Assembly (NCBI GenBank): GCA_963691705.1
Contig: OY829541.1
Span: forward strand, 47,881,661-47,945,660
Origin: Viola odorata
Lineage: Eukaryota; Streptophyta; Magnoliopsida; Malpighiales; Violaceae
Reading direction: 5' to 3'
DNA: 64,000 nucleotides
Shown here: positions 25,511 to 35,901 of the stretch, piece by piece
Layout: the number at the start of each line of letters is the position of its first letter
Numbering within the stretch: the stretch's first letter is position 1
Notes under the pieces: model-generated
Databases searched by the model: none
What the model saw: the letters and a program-made list of their open reading frames with translations, nothing else
Told to the model about the DNA's origin: nothing
Translations under genes and position numbers: made by a program

Positions 25511-26167
25511 TTTTTTGTGGGGACTCTTTTGGATTTTCATTTCTACTTTTGTGAGGAGTAATTTGTTGAAGTAAAACTGTTAAAGGGACCAGCTTTTACC
25601 AGGATAGCAGTTAGCAGCTTAGTTTGTTGAAAAAAAGTCAACGCAGCAATGGCTTCATTTTTGTCTCTTGAAGTTTTACACCTATGATACTAGTCTCGTT
25701 TGAGTACAGTCAATATAATTTTTCTGTGCTTAACTCTAACTCGAAACTTAGTAGTTTTATCGGAGCATTATTAGAGAGTGTTGTATGGCTTTGCACCCAA
25801 CTCGAACTTGAGACATATCAATCTCATTACAGCAACGTAAAATAATGCGGTTTTTGTGCATGGTTTGATGTCAACTTGACATCGAAACTTTAGTTAAGTT
25901 AAAATTAAGTTATAGTGCACTAAAAATAAATTAAAATTTCATAATTTATAAAATGAAAAATACTACCAAATATAGTTTTATCATTGTATAATTTACGAAA
26001 AATGCCGAAACATTTTTTCTTGCAATTCTATATCTGCTATGTGGATTGTGGAATCCTCATATCCACCACACCTTCACATAGAAAAAAGTTCATCTGCTTG
26101 TCCCAATATAAATCTCGGATAAAATAAAAAGAAATAAAAATTAAATATAAAATAACGAAACTTTTAG
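25511..26167. other. Intergenic region between NDX and the PPR gene
   Basis: About 650 bp shared by the divergently transcribed NDX and PPR genes, so it should contain both promoters. It is AT-rich in its right half. I see no gene or repeat. Confidence 0.5.
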
Positions 26168-28192
26168 ATGAGGTTTTTTAATAAAATTGTAAGGATTTGC
26201 GTTCAAAGCGAACAATATCATTCGATTACTAGAGTTTTGTGGGCCCACGCTTCCACAGCAGCCTCAACTCCAACGTCACTCACCAGACCAACCAAATGGA
26301 ATTCGACCACAAATGTAATCATCACACACCCAACTCTTTTGATCTTGGAATCCTGCAGTTCCATGACCCAATTGAAGCAAATCCAAGCGCACATGACCAT
26401 AACTGGACTCATCACACACACATTCCCCGTCAGCCGGGTCTTAGCGTTCTGCGCTCTTGCTGACAATGGAGACATAAACCATGCTCGTCTGCTTTTTAGC
26501 CAAATTGAAACGCTCAATACTTATAAGTGGAACACAATGGTTAGAGGTTACGCTAAAGCAAGAATGCCCATCAGGGGTTTCTCTGTTTTTCTCCAAATGG
26601 TGCGGGAACGAGTTGAAATGGATGAGAGGAGTTTTGTGTTTGGGCTTAAAGTTTGTGAGCAGTTTTTGAGAAACTTAGAGGGGAAATCAGTTCATTGTTT
26701 GATTTGGAAGATGGGTTTTGCTTGTGCTTTGGTGGTCCAAAATGGGTTGATTCGTTTTTATTGTGTGTGTGGGAGTTTGGGTTTAGCTCGTTTAGTGTTT
26801 GATGAAATGTCTGGAAGAGATGTGTTTTCGTGGACCACTTTGATTGATGGGTGTTCCAAGCACAATCTTTGTAAGGAGGCTTTAGAGCTTTTTTATTCCA
26901 TGCTGTTGAGTGATGTTGAGCCGAATGAGGTAACTATGATCACAGTGTTTTCTTCTTGCTCTAAGATGGGGGATTTGAGATTTGGGAGGTGTATTCATAA
27001 TTATGTCAGGAAGAGGAATGTGAAGCTTAGTTTGAATTTGATGAATGCAATTTTGGATATGTACATTAAATGCTGCTGCTTGGTTGGTGCTAAGGAGGTG
27101 TTTGATAACATGGCTGCCAAAGATGTCTTCTCATGGACTAGCATGGTAAATGGTTATGCTAAAGGTGGTGAGCTAGAGTTAGCGCGAAAGATGTTTAATG
27201 AGATGCCTGAGAGGAATGTTGTTTCTTGGAATGCTATGATTGCAGGATATTCTCAAAATAATCAACCTAAGCAAGCTTTAGAACTGTTCCATATCATGGT
27301 AGAGGATGGCTTTGTTCCGATAGAGAACACTTTGGTGTGTGCGCTATCTGCTTGTGGTCAATTGGGTTACTTGGAGTTAGGTCAGTGGGTTCATTTCTAC
27401 TACATTGACCAAAAACAGTTTGAACATAGTGTAACAATCGCAAATGCGTGTATTGACATGTATGCAAAATGTGGAGTTATTGATGCGGCAGCTGAAGTTT
27501 TTAATCGTATGCCAAGGAAAGATTTGGTTTCTTGGAATTCCATGATTGCAGCTTATGCTGCTCATGGGAATGCTGATCAAGCTCTTATAGTTTTTGAGCA
27601 AATGAGAAGTGGGGGATTTAAGCCAGATGATATTACATTTGTGGGTGTATTGTCAGCTTGCAATCACGGTGGATTAGTTACTGAAGGCCAAGAATATCTT
27701 CAAAGCATGAAGAGAGATCACGGTATAGATCCCAAGGTGGAACATTATGCGTGTATGATTGATTTACTTGGCCGAATGGGGCTCCTAGAAGACGCCTATG
27801 AGTTAATAACTAAGATGCCAATGGAGCCTAGTGAAGCTGCTTGGGGTGCGCTCCTCAATGCTTGTAGGATGCACGGAAATGTTGAACTCGCGAGGCTTGC
27901 TGCTGATAAACTTTTAGAGTTAGATCCTGAAGACAGCGGTGTTTATGCCCTACTCGCGAATATTTGTGCTAATGGAAGAAGATGGGGCGATGTAAGGATG
28001 GTTAGAAGCTTGATGCGAGAACGAGGGGTTAAGAAGATTCCTGGGCGTAGCTTGATAGAGATTGACGGTGAGTTTCATGAATTTTTGGTTGGTGATGAAT
28101 TGCATCCGCAGTCTAAAGTCATTTATAGAGTATTGAATGATATATTTATGGTGTGCAAAGTGGAAGAGCATGTATCAAAGACAGAGTTCTGA
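26168..28192 (+). CDS. PLS-class pentatricopeptide repeat protein, E/E+ subgroup
   Basis: Intronless gene of 674 aa. From about residue 70 to 545 it is a series of PPR motifs of the P, L and S types, for example KDVFSWTSMVNGYAKGGELE and RNVVSWNAMIAGYSQN. Residues from about 552 form the E domain (EPSEAAWGALLNACRMHGNV), followed by an E+ region (GRSLIEIDGEFHEFLVGDE). The protein ends VSKTEF with no DYW deaminase domain. Such proteins bind specific organellar RNA sites and usually take part in C-to-U editing, with a deaminase supplied in trans. The N-terminus (MRFFNKIVRICVQSEQYHS) is basic and hydroxylated, fitting a mitochondrial or plastid transit peptide. The target site cannot be read from the sequence by eye. 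Confidence 0.92.
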   Translation: MRFFNKIVRICVQSEQYHSITRVLWAHASTAASTPTSLTRPTKWNSTTNVIITHPTLLILESCSSMTQLKQIQAHMTITGLITHTFPVSRVLAFCALADNGDINHARLLFSQIETLNTYKWNTMVRGYAKARMPIRGFSVFLQMVRERVEMDERSFVFGLKVCEQFLRNLEGKSVHCLIWKMGFACALVVQNGLIRFYCVCGSLGLARLVFDEMSGRDVFSWTTLIDGCSKHNLCKEALELFYSMLLSDVEPNEVTMITVFSSCSKMGDLRFGRCIHNYVRKRNVKLSLNLMNAILDMYIKCCCLVGAKEVFDNMAAKDVFSWTSMVNGYAKGGELELARKMFNEMPERNVVSWNAMIAGYSQNNQPKQALELFHIMVEDGFVPIENTLVCALSACGQLGYLELGQWVHFYYIDQKQFEHSVTIANACIDMYAKCGVIDAAAEVFNRMPRKDLVSWNSMIAAYAAHGNADQALIVFEQMRSGGFKPDDITFVGVLSACNHGGLVTEGQEYLQSMKRDHGIDPKVEHYACMIDLLGRMGLLEDAYELITKMPMEPSEAAWGALLNACRMHGNVELARLAADKLLELDPEDSGVYALLANICANGRRWGDVRMVRSLMRERGVKKIPGRSLIEIDGEFHEFLVGDELHPQSKVIYRVLNDIFMVCKVEEHVSKTEF

Positions 28193-28258
28193 TTTCATAA
28201 ACTCTGTAGTTGTGCTAGAAGACCCTGCGTTATCACCAGATCGATCTCGATTTTACAT

Positions 28259-28480
28259 TTATGATATCATCTGGAGAGAGAGAATTGCTGGATCATCTTG
28301 GTCGGCTTCGAGTGGTACTGCAGGTAGAGGAACAGAGTGGTCATTGAGCATGAGAACAGTTGTTTCCATTTCAGGTCGTTTGAATGGATTTGCAGCACTG
28401 CACAACAACCCAATATGGATGCATCTCAGCACTTGAGATGCCTTTGTTGAGTAAGAAGTTGAAAGTGTTGGATCCACCAT
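28259..28480 (-). pseudogene. Relic of a receptor-like kinase C-terminus (CRK/DUF26 type)
   Basis: Reading the minus strand, about 73 codons match the end of a cysteine-rich receptor-like kinase: MVDPTLSTSYSTKASQVLRC, then IHIGLLCSAANPFKRPEM, then TTVLMLNDHSVPLPAVP. This is kinase subdomain XI plus the C-terminal tail. No other kinase subdomain lies upstream; the PPR gene and unique sequence surround it. It is therefore an isolated last-exon fragment, 66 bp past the PPR stop. Confidence 0.75.
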
Positions 28481-28913
28481 ATCTAATGGAACACTTCCTT
28501 CTTTCTATTGTTTCTGTAGATCAGTAATACTTCCTGCAAAGTGCAAAGTACGAACGTCGGTATCGAGTTCGAGTCGCCTGTTAGTATATATAATCGCAGC
28601 AATACCCTAACCCAATCAATAGTTTAATTACCCGAGTTTATTCGTCTATCAATACTGCTTCTCAATGGAGTTCGTACTGCAGTCTCGTTCTTCCCATGCA
28701 ACTTCTAGTCTAAGTGATGTGAATTTGAATTAATTTCTTTCAATCAGTTTTTTTCCCTTTTTAGCAATTGTGCTTTTTCGTTATTTTTTATATTAAACCT
28801 AAATTATAAACTCTTATGATGTGTCTCTTTTTTAATAATGTGTTAATATTTTACACGTGTAAGAATGTAATTGGCCTATTCCACCATCTTACGCGGTGGA
28901 CTAATTCATCTAA
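28481..28913. other. Intergenic region
   Basis: About 430 bp between the kinase relic and the PIF/Harbinger element. TAA at 28911-28913 is the left target duplication of that element. Nothing else recognised. Confidence 0.5.
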
Positions 28914-29394
28914 GATCATCGGCAGTAGGGGAGCAAATGAGGAGCAAAGCTTGCAGCAGGGGAGCAATCTTGGATCAAATGCCAGCTTGGATAGTCCGGG
29001 TACTAAAATTTGGTCCCGGACTAAACTGATACCCACTGTCAGTTTTTTTTTTTAAAAAAAAAAAAAATATTTTTCCCCCCTCATTTTTTAAATGAGTTTT
29101 TTTATAATAAATACTGAAAATAATTTTATAAAAAATATACCATTATTTTTAAGTTTTTGAGATCTATAAATTGAGATTAGGTTTGTATTATTTGGACACT
29201 AAAAAAAATCAGAGTTTTTTACACTTTTTTTCATTTTCTTCTTTTTTAAATGCTTTTTTTCATAATAATTACTCAAAATAATTTAAAAAAATATACCATT
29301 ATTTTTGTTTTTTGAGATCTATAAATAGAGTTTGTGTTTGTGTCATTTGGACACCAAAAAAAATCAGAGTCTTTTACAATCTTCAAGCTCTTTC

Positions 29395-30545
29395 ATGGAT
29401 CCTTCACAAAATTATAATTTTTTTCCAAATTACAACTTTCCTAACCAAGCTCAAAATCCAAATATGCGACCTCCGAACCCAAATATTCAATGCCCAGAAA
29501 ATCCTCAGAATACGGGGATGCAGCCTAATTTTGGATCGCGGTATATGATGCCCCTAAATTTTGGCATGCAATACCCGTATAATCATCCTTATATGCCTTA
29601 TGACTATCAACCTGTTCCTGGAAACAACTATGTTCCCGCTCATGTGCGCTATCCAAACAGTGAACAAACTAATGAGCTAAACACACCCCGTTTCAGTAGT
29701 GGATCAAGTGATTTCCCAGAATTTTCCACACAAATATCTATGGGAAATGTTGATGGGATACCCCTCTCAGTTTTCTTGCTCCAACCCAACAATCAGCCAA
29801 GAAATTAGGTTACGACACTTGGAGCACGGAAGAGAACAAATCTTTATTAACTGGTTATTTCCACGTTAGTAATGATAGTGAATTGGGGACGAATCAAAAG
29901 GGTGATACTTTCTGGGGAAAAATTGCAGACTATGTGAATGAAAACTTCCAAGGTGGAAACCAGAGGTCAAGGATACAATGCAAAAGTCATTTTCGTACGA
30001 TCAATAAAAAAATATGTAGTTTTATTGGTTATTACAGTAGAGCATGTAGAGTGAGGTGTAGTGGTTGGTCCGATGATGACTACATAGCCAAGGGTCTAGA
30101 GTTGTATCAAGAGTGCGAAGGTAATAGGTTTTCCTTGCTGGAAGAGTGGAAGTTGGTTCGCGACCAACCCAGATATATGCCAGGAGCAAATGAATCTGCA
30201 AGTAGCGGATTGAAGAGAAAAAGTGGTGGCGATGACGTTGATTCCTCAGCTCCTTCCATTGTACGTCCAGAAGGTAGGGATGCAACAAAGAAGAAAGCTA
30301 GAGCTTCATCGAGCAAATCATCGACTTCTAGAAAATCAAAGGTTGCTATTTAGGAGGAGTTATCTAATTTAACCCATGCTCGTGAAAACCTTGAACAATC
30401 CAGGGCTAGTACTGCATCAGCTATGTTGGAGTATGCACGTGTTAGGAAGATGGAGATGTTCTTGTCCTTGAAGAGCAAAGAAGATCGTGATGCTGTAGAT
30501 GAAAATATGTATAAGATGCTACTGAAGGAGTTGTTTGAGAACTAG
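29395..30545 (+). pseudogene. PIF/Harbinger ORF1 (Myb/SANT-like), frameshifted and interrupted
   Basis: ORF1 begins at ATG 29395 (MDPSQNYNFFPNYN). The Asn/Pro-rich N-terminal part runs to a stop at 29808. Near 29795 the frame shifts, and the Myb/SANT-like segment continues in another frame (WGKIADYVNENF, then SRIQCKSHFRTINKKICSF), as in plant PIF ORF1 proteins that help bind the element ends. An in-frame TAG at 30351-30353 then interrupts it, although the same frame stays open to 30545 with a helical, charged tail. One frameshift and one nonsense codon make a normal product unlikely. Confidence 0.8.
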
Positions 30546-30698
30546 TTTGTTATTGTATGTTTTACTTTCAAATTGTGTGTTTTATTTTCAAATTGTGTGT
30601 TTTATTTTCGAATTGTGTGTTATTTTGAATAATTTGTGGGTTGTGAAAGTGTATGTTCATTTCAATAATTTCGTTTGAATAAAAGAGAGTTTATCTAG

Positions 30699-31330
30699 AT
30701 TTGTCATCTTTCTATATCTTATCTTCAGATTGAATTATTGACAAAACACAACACTCGAGATTCTAAAGAGATAAGAACGTCCCCACCTCCACTACCTTCT
30801 GATTTAATCATGACAAAACACCACACGTGATTTGTCATCTTTCTATATTTTATCTTCAGATTCTGAAGAGATAAGAACGTCCCCACCTCCACTACCTTCT
30901 GATTTAATCATGACAAAACACCACACATGATTTGTCATCTTTCTATATTTTATCTTCAGATTCTGAAGAGATAAGAATGTCCCTACCTCCACTACCTTCT
31001 GATTTAATCATGACAAAACACCACACGTGATTTGTCATATTTCTATATCTTATCTTCAGATTCTGAAGAGATAAGAACGTCCCCACCTCCACTACCTTCT
31101 GATTTAATCATGATAAAATACCACACGTGATTTGTCATCTTTCTATATTTTATCTTCAGATTCTGAAGAGATAAGAACGTCCCCACCTCCACTACCTTCT
31201 GATTTAATCATGGCAAAACACCACACGTGATTTGTCATCTTTCTATATTTTATCTTCAGATTCTGAAGAGATAAGAACGTCCCCACCTTGAACGACACTA
31301 CCTTCTGATTTAATCATGAAAAAACACCAC
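30699..31330. repeat. 100-bp minisatellite inside the PIF/Harbinger element
   Basis: The phrase GATTTGTCATCTTTCTATAT recurs at 30699, 30829, 30929, 31029, 31129 and 31229, giving a longer first unit (130 bp) and then exact 100-bp spacing. Each unit holds the near-palindrome TATCTTCAGATTCTGAAGAG and the phrase CTTCTGATTTAATCATGACA. The array sits exactly where the N-terminal half of the transposase gene should be. Confidence 0.95.
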
Positions 31331-31338
31331 AAGCTTTT

Positions 31339-31956
31339 TTTGGCTTGCCCGGAACATTGAACGACATAAATGTACTAGATAGGTCACCAATTTTTGACGA
31401 CATTGAGTCTGGTGAAGCTCCAATGGTGGACTACACTGTGAATGGCCGACAATACAATCTTGCATACTATCTTGCCGACGGAATCTACCCTAAATGGCCT
31501 GTCTTCGTCCAGTCGATTCAATTGCCCCAAGGAAACAAAGCGCAATTGTTTGCCAAACAACAAGAATCATGTAGGAAGGATGTAGAACGTGCATTCGGGG
31601 TACTCCAAGCACGCTTTTCCATTATTCGTCAACCAGCCACGATGTGGGATATCGATGTCTTAGGTAAAATAATGAGGGCGTGCATTATTTTACATAACAT
31701 GATTGTGGAGGATGAACGAGATACATATTCACAAAATTGGGAAAATATCGACTTCGATCAGTCGGATAGTCCCGGGTCTAGCTCTTTGTTCAATGTCCAA
31801 ACGCAAGTGCTGCCTCAATATGAAGTGCATGTCCAAGGCCGATCCGAATCATATATTCATACTAGAGCCGAGCTACGTGATAGAGCACAATATATTCAGT
31901 TGAAAAAGGATCTCATCGAGCACATCTGGAATAAATTTGGAACAACCCTCGATTAG
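31339..31956 (+). pseudogene. PIF/Harbinger transposase, C-terminal half only
   Basis: The frame begins right after the minisatellite with FGLPGTLNDINVLDRSP, a highly conserved internal block of plant PIF/Harbinger (Plant_tran, DDE) nucleases. Further blocks follow: VNGRQYNLAYYLADGIYPKW, RKDVERAFGVLQARF and MRACIILHNMIVEDERD. The Asp in the LNDINVL block and the Glu in DVERAFGVL are present, but the segment with the first catalytic Asp and the DNA-binding part are gone. No start codon suits this frame. The element therefore cannot move by itself. Confidence 0.88.
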
Positions 31957-32437
31957 ATTTAAAAAAATTATTTCTCACGTTTACCAGTTTATTTTGTGTG
32001 TTTCTCAAGTTTACCAGTTTATTTTGTGTGTATTTTCTTGTTTGTTTGCAATAATCTATATATGTTTGATTTACTGAGTGATAAATAATATCGTGTGTTA
32101 CTCTTAAAAAATATTATATTATTTATTGTATTAAAAAAGTATAGATTTTTTGAAATCTGAAAAGAAATTATGAAATTTAATTAATTTATATTAAAAAAAT
32201 ATTATTTATTATATTATAAAAAGTAATTATTATAGTAATTATAAATTTAATAAGAAAAAGAAATGAAAAATATGGTGGAGTATATGATTAAATGATGTGG
32301 AAGGGAGAGAAAGTGAATAACACCCTGCTGTGAGAAGTGAGTGTTAAAAACTTTTTGGTTGGGTGTTAAGCTGATGTGGCAGTGAGAGAAAGTGAATAAC
32401 ATTCTAAATTTAACACCCGCTGCTGTGGATGGTCTAA

Positions 32438-33449
32438 AAAATTGGGATAAGTTATTTTTTGGCACCTGCACTTGATTTGACTGACTAATTTGGCACCTCC
32501 TTTGGTCAAACGGTTTAAAAGGTACCTCCACTTGAAAAAAATGACTCATTTGGCACCTAGCCTTGACGTCGTCCGTCCTCTACCGTTAAATGCTGATGTG
32601 GCAAGCCACGTGGCACGCTACGTCATCAACATAATGACGTGGCATGCCACATCAATATCAGTTTAATATTTCTTTTTTTTTCTTTCCTTTCTCTTTTTCT
32701 TTTCTTTCTTTTTTTCTTTTCTTTCTTTTCTTCTTTCTTCTTCCTCTGCGCAATTTTGCTCCACCTGTTGCAACCCAATGACTTAACCCTTTTCTTTCTC
32801 TTCTTCTTCCTACGCATACCTTCAATTCCAAATCAATACTCAATTTCCAATACCCATTCAATCAATACCCACCAATTCGCAATTACTCAATTCCAAATCC
32901 AATTAACCCGTACCAAAATCCAATCTCTGTCAATTAATTGAAGTCATTCTCCTGCAATTAAAAAAAAACATTCAATCTAAATTCAATTAAAACCAATCCT
33001 CTGCTAAATTTATGCAAACCGAGATCATCAATATTGAGCACTCGCCTACAACAATACCGGACCAATTGCAATGCATCCAGGGCCTCTAATGCAAACCAAC
33101 CAATCACAAGTTATAACCAAGTATTTATGTTGGTTAAAATCATCCCGTATCACAATACTGCATTTTATATATACACATAAACGTAGTTTCTTTGGGAAAA
33201 ATATGGAATAAAAAGGAGAGAGAAGCTTGAGCACAGACCACCATGATCACCAACCCGGATCCGTTCATCACGACCCGGATCCGTTCATCACCATCTCCTC
33301 TCTCCACCAACCCGATCCGCCCATCACCGTCGATCCTCATCCTCTCGACAATCCACACCAACCATCAAAACCACATCCAGCCTCATCCATCTCCGTCGCT
33401 GATTGCGTGTCGAGGGCATCAAATTTAGTTGTAAAAAAGATATAGAAAA
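32438..33449. other. Intergenic, with a palindromic MITE-like repeat
   Basis: About 1 kb between the PIF/Harbinger element and retrotransposon A. At 32455-32660 there is a TTTGGCACCT-rich repeat (three copies of TTGGCACCT-like text), followed by a 17-bp inverted repeat, GATGTGGCAAGCCACGT at 32595-32611 against ACGTGGCATGCCACATC at 32637-32653. Then come a pyrimidine-rich run (32670-32760) and a short ACCCGGATCCGTTCATCAC duplication near 33255-33290. I see no gene. GAAAA at 33445-33449 is the likely left target duplication of element A. Confidence 0.5.
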
Positions 33450-34857
33450 TGGGGTAGGAATACAACTTATCACTCGTCCACAAGGGACTCGTAGATTGCG
33501 ATAAGAGGTTCGTCCGCAGAGATCTTGGTGGTGTATTGTAGTCTTGACTCGACTTCCTCATCACTGGAGTTGAGGGTATTTTTGTTCCTGGTGATTAAGA
33601 TAAACAAAGCGTAAAAAGAGAATAAGCAAAAATAGAATGAAGAAGCAATCTTAGGCAGAAGTGAATCTTAGCTAAGATTGCTGGCTGAGATTGGGTGGAA
33701 CTTTCGTGAGATTAATCCCTGGCAAGGGCGAATTCGTGAGCACTAGACTTGTTTCATCGATCATTGACTCTAGATTTTCTCCTTCTCCTTTTGTAACTCT
33801 GCTATAGATTGGGAGGAACCCCTTTCCAATCCTACTTTCCTCCTATTCAAATCACTTGGAGGGTACCCCCTTTCCTAGTGATCCTGGCCAGTGGACACCT
33901 TGCTGGCTAAAGGGTTTATCCAATTGGCTGCTGGCTTGAGGCACATGCGTTATCTCAATGGCATAGGGAAAGACAGAGTCTAGACCAAGCTACTCCAAAC
34001 TCGGAGCCCTAGGTCGTCAATCTGGTTAGGCCCATATCGATTCAAGTTCACTAACCCCCGCGAGGTTAGCTACCTACTTCGTCACTTCAGTTTCGCTCGT
34101 CCCCTTAGTGACTGGTTGCAAATTCGTCGTCTTGCCTAAGATCGATCAAGTCTTAGCCTAGACGGGAACCGGTTTGTTAAAACGGAACTTCAACTGAATA
34201 CAAACGAGAGGATGATTAAGAACAACTCAGCCTCACGATTCACAAGTATGCTCACTCGGCCCTTACCAAGAATTAGGTGCTTTAACTACTAAACATATTA
34301 ATTAAAGAAATAAAGGGAACAATTGAAGAACATGAAATATAATTAAGATGCGATATTTCTGAAGGAATTATCACAACAGTTGTTTACAAAACCAGAAGAA
34401 AGGAAGATGGAAGAATATCGTAATTGACAGCCTTCCCTAACCTTAAATAAGGTTAGAGTCCCCACCAATCACGTTTCTTACCAAAACTCCTCACTTCAAA
34501 TTAACAAAAAGATAGGGATAAGAATCCCAATTGTTTTCAAATACTAAAGAGATAATAATAAAGTGTTTTTGTTCAAATAGGATTACATCCGAAAAGTCTT
34601 CAAGTGGATGTAACAGCCAGGTGGTCTCTGATCTGATCCCGCTTTCCATGAGTCCATGTTCAGCACGCTTCTATCCTGCAGTCTTAGCCAAGATATGCGG
34701 CTAAGACTGTCAGTCTTCACTCCAGCACTAGATCTATCCAGAATCGGTCTTGCCCAAGATTCTTCCATAAGAAGCCAAATTGACGTGAAAATGGGAGTTT
34801 CTGCCACAAACAAGGAACTTTGAAGTGGTAGAAACGAATAAAATATAACGTCAATCA
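33450..34857 (-). repeat. 3' LTR of element A
   Basis: On the minus strand the LTR runs from TGATTGACGTTATATT (starting at 34857) to CCTACCCCA (ending at 33450), so it begins TG and ends CA, 1408 bp. Directly before it is a purine-rich tract, AAGTGTGGTGAGG, the expected polypurine primer. GAAAA at 33445-33449 would be the target duplication. The other LTR is outside the window, so these ends rest on motif position only. Confidence 0.65.
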
Positions 34858-35901
34858 AACCTCACCACACTTAAACAATGCTTGCCCCAAAGCATACTAG
34901 ACTCTTAACTAAGACAAAAAGAAAGACTCAAAACAGACAGACTCAAACAGTGGCAAAATTTTCTGGACAGACTACCCTTAACCCATTTCCTTTAATATCT
35001 TTGGCTTATGACAGTTAGCATACTTCTCCATGGATCCCAACCCTTATGAATACAACCTAATCAGTACCCTAGACATCCGAATTCCACATGAACATAACAT
35101 CTTTGCATTCCACAACAGACTCAACAAAGCAAGACCTCCACCTACTTGGATTTTCCCCCTTTAATTCAATTGCTCAATATCATCATCTAATTACCTTGCC
35201 TGAAGTTTTGTTTTACTATACCTAAATTGCTAAAAGTTTCTTGATTGTTAATGCTTAGTGAGGTAGAAACATCGAGACATTTGCTTATATATGTATATTT
35301 TTTTTCTTTTCTTTGCTCTTCTAAAAGTTTCTTGATTATTTCCACTTAGTGAGGCAGAAATACCAAGACGTTTTTATTCATATATTTTTTTCTAGAGCTG
35401 CAATTTACTAGGCATAGTAGTAGTTCTCTGTATTAGAGCGATTCAGCATAATTACAAGGCATTAGACTCCATTGTCCACTAGCAATTTTCCTTAAGGGGG
35501 TATTAGGTATTTTTGGTGGAAGTTCGCCTATGTGTTAAGTCGGTTGCACAATGCTAGACCCTATGATTATGTACAATAAGGATGTCTCTAGGCTGAGGAT
35601 GTTGTGTTCGTAAGCTATGGGGTCACAAGGTGAAGGATGCTAAAGGCCAAGGTTAAGGTACTCGAGAAAACAGGCTTTAGGCATAGTTCAGAAAATTTGC
35701 TGACACAAAAAACAAAACAGAGAACACACATTCCTAAAAAACACACATATTGACAAAGAAAAAACATGCATCGGACTCTATTTCAGACGATCTAAGCCAA
35801 CTAACTTAGCCTAGATTCACAAAAAAAATGTAAATGAGAGAAAAATTAAAAAGACACAAAAATTTGAAAAAGAAAGAAAGAAAGACACGACCTGGGGGTA
35901 T
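34858..35901 (-). other. Element A non-coding region before the 3' LTR
   Basis: About 1 kb between the ATHILA ORF and the LTR without coding capacity. It contains a diverged direct duplication, CTAAAAGTTTCTTGATT...TTAGTGAGG, at 35230-35278 and 35321-35370, and several copies of the CTTAGCC/AAGAT motif typical of this element. Confidence 0.7.

Larger units (their letters stand above)
28914..32434 (+). mobile_element. PIF/Harbinger DNA transposon, defective
   Basis: A 3521-bp element with imperfect terminal inverted repeats: GATCATCGGCAGTAGGGG at the left and CTGCTGTGGATGGTC at the right, flanked by TAA at 28911-28913 and 32435-32437. A three-base TWA duplication is the hallmark of PIF/Harbinger. 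It has the expected two genes, a Myb/SANT-like ORF and a DDE transposase, but both are broken. The subterminal sequences are shared with the element at 8990-10713. Confidence 0.88.

Noticed and set aside
26218..26517. Minus-strand open frame over the 5' end of the PPR gene
   Set aside because: Shadow of the PPR coding sequence.
32626..32941. Lys/Arg-Glu or Phe/Ser-rich open frames
   Set aside because: They arise from the pyrimidine-rich simple sequence at 32670-32760.
33227..33445. His/Pro/Asp-rich open frame near the left border of element A
   Set aside because: Built on a short ACCCGGATCC duplication and open in two overlapping frames; no known domain.
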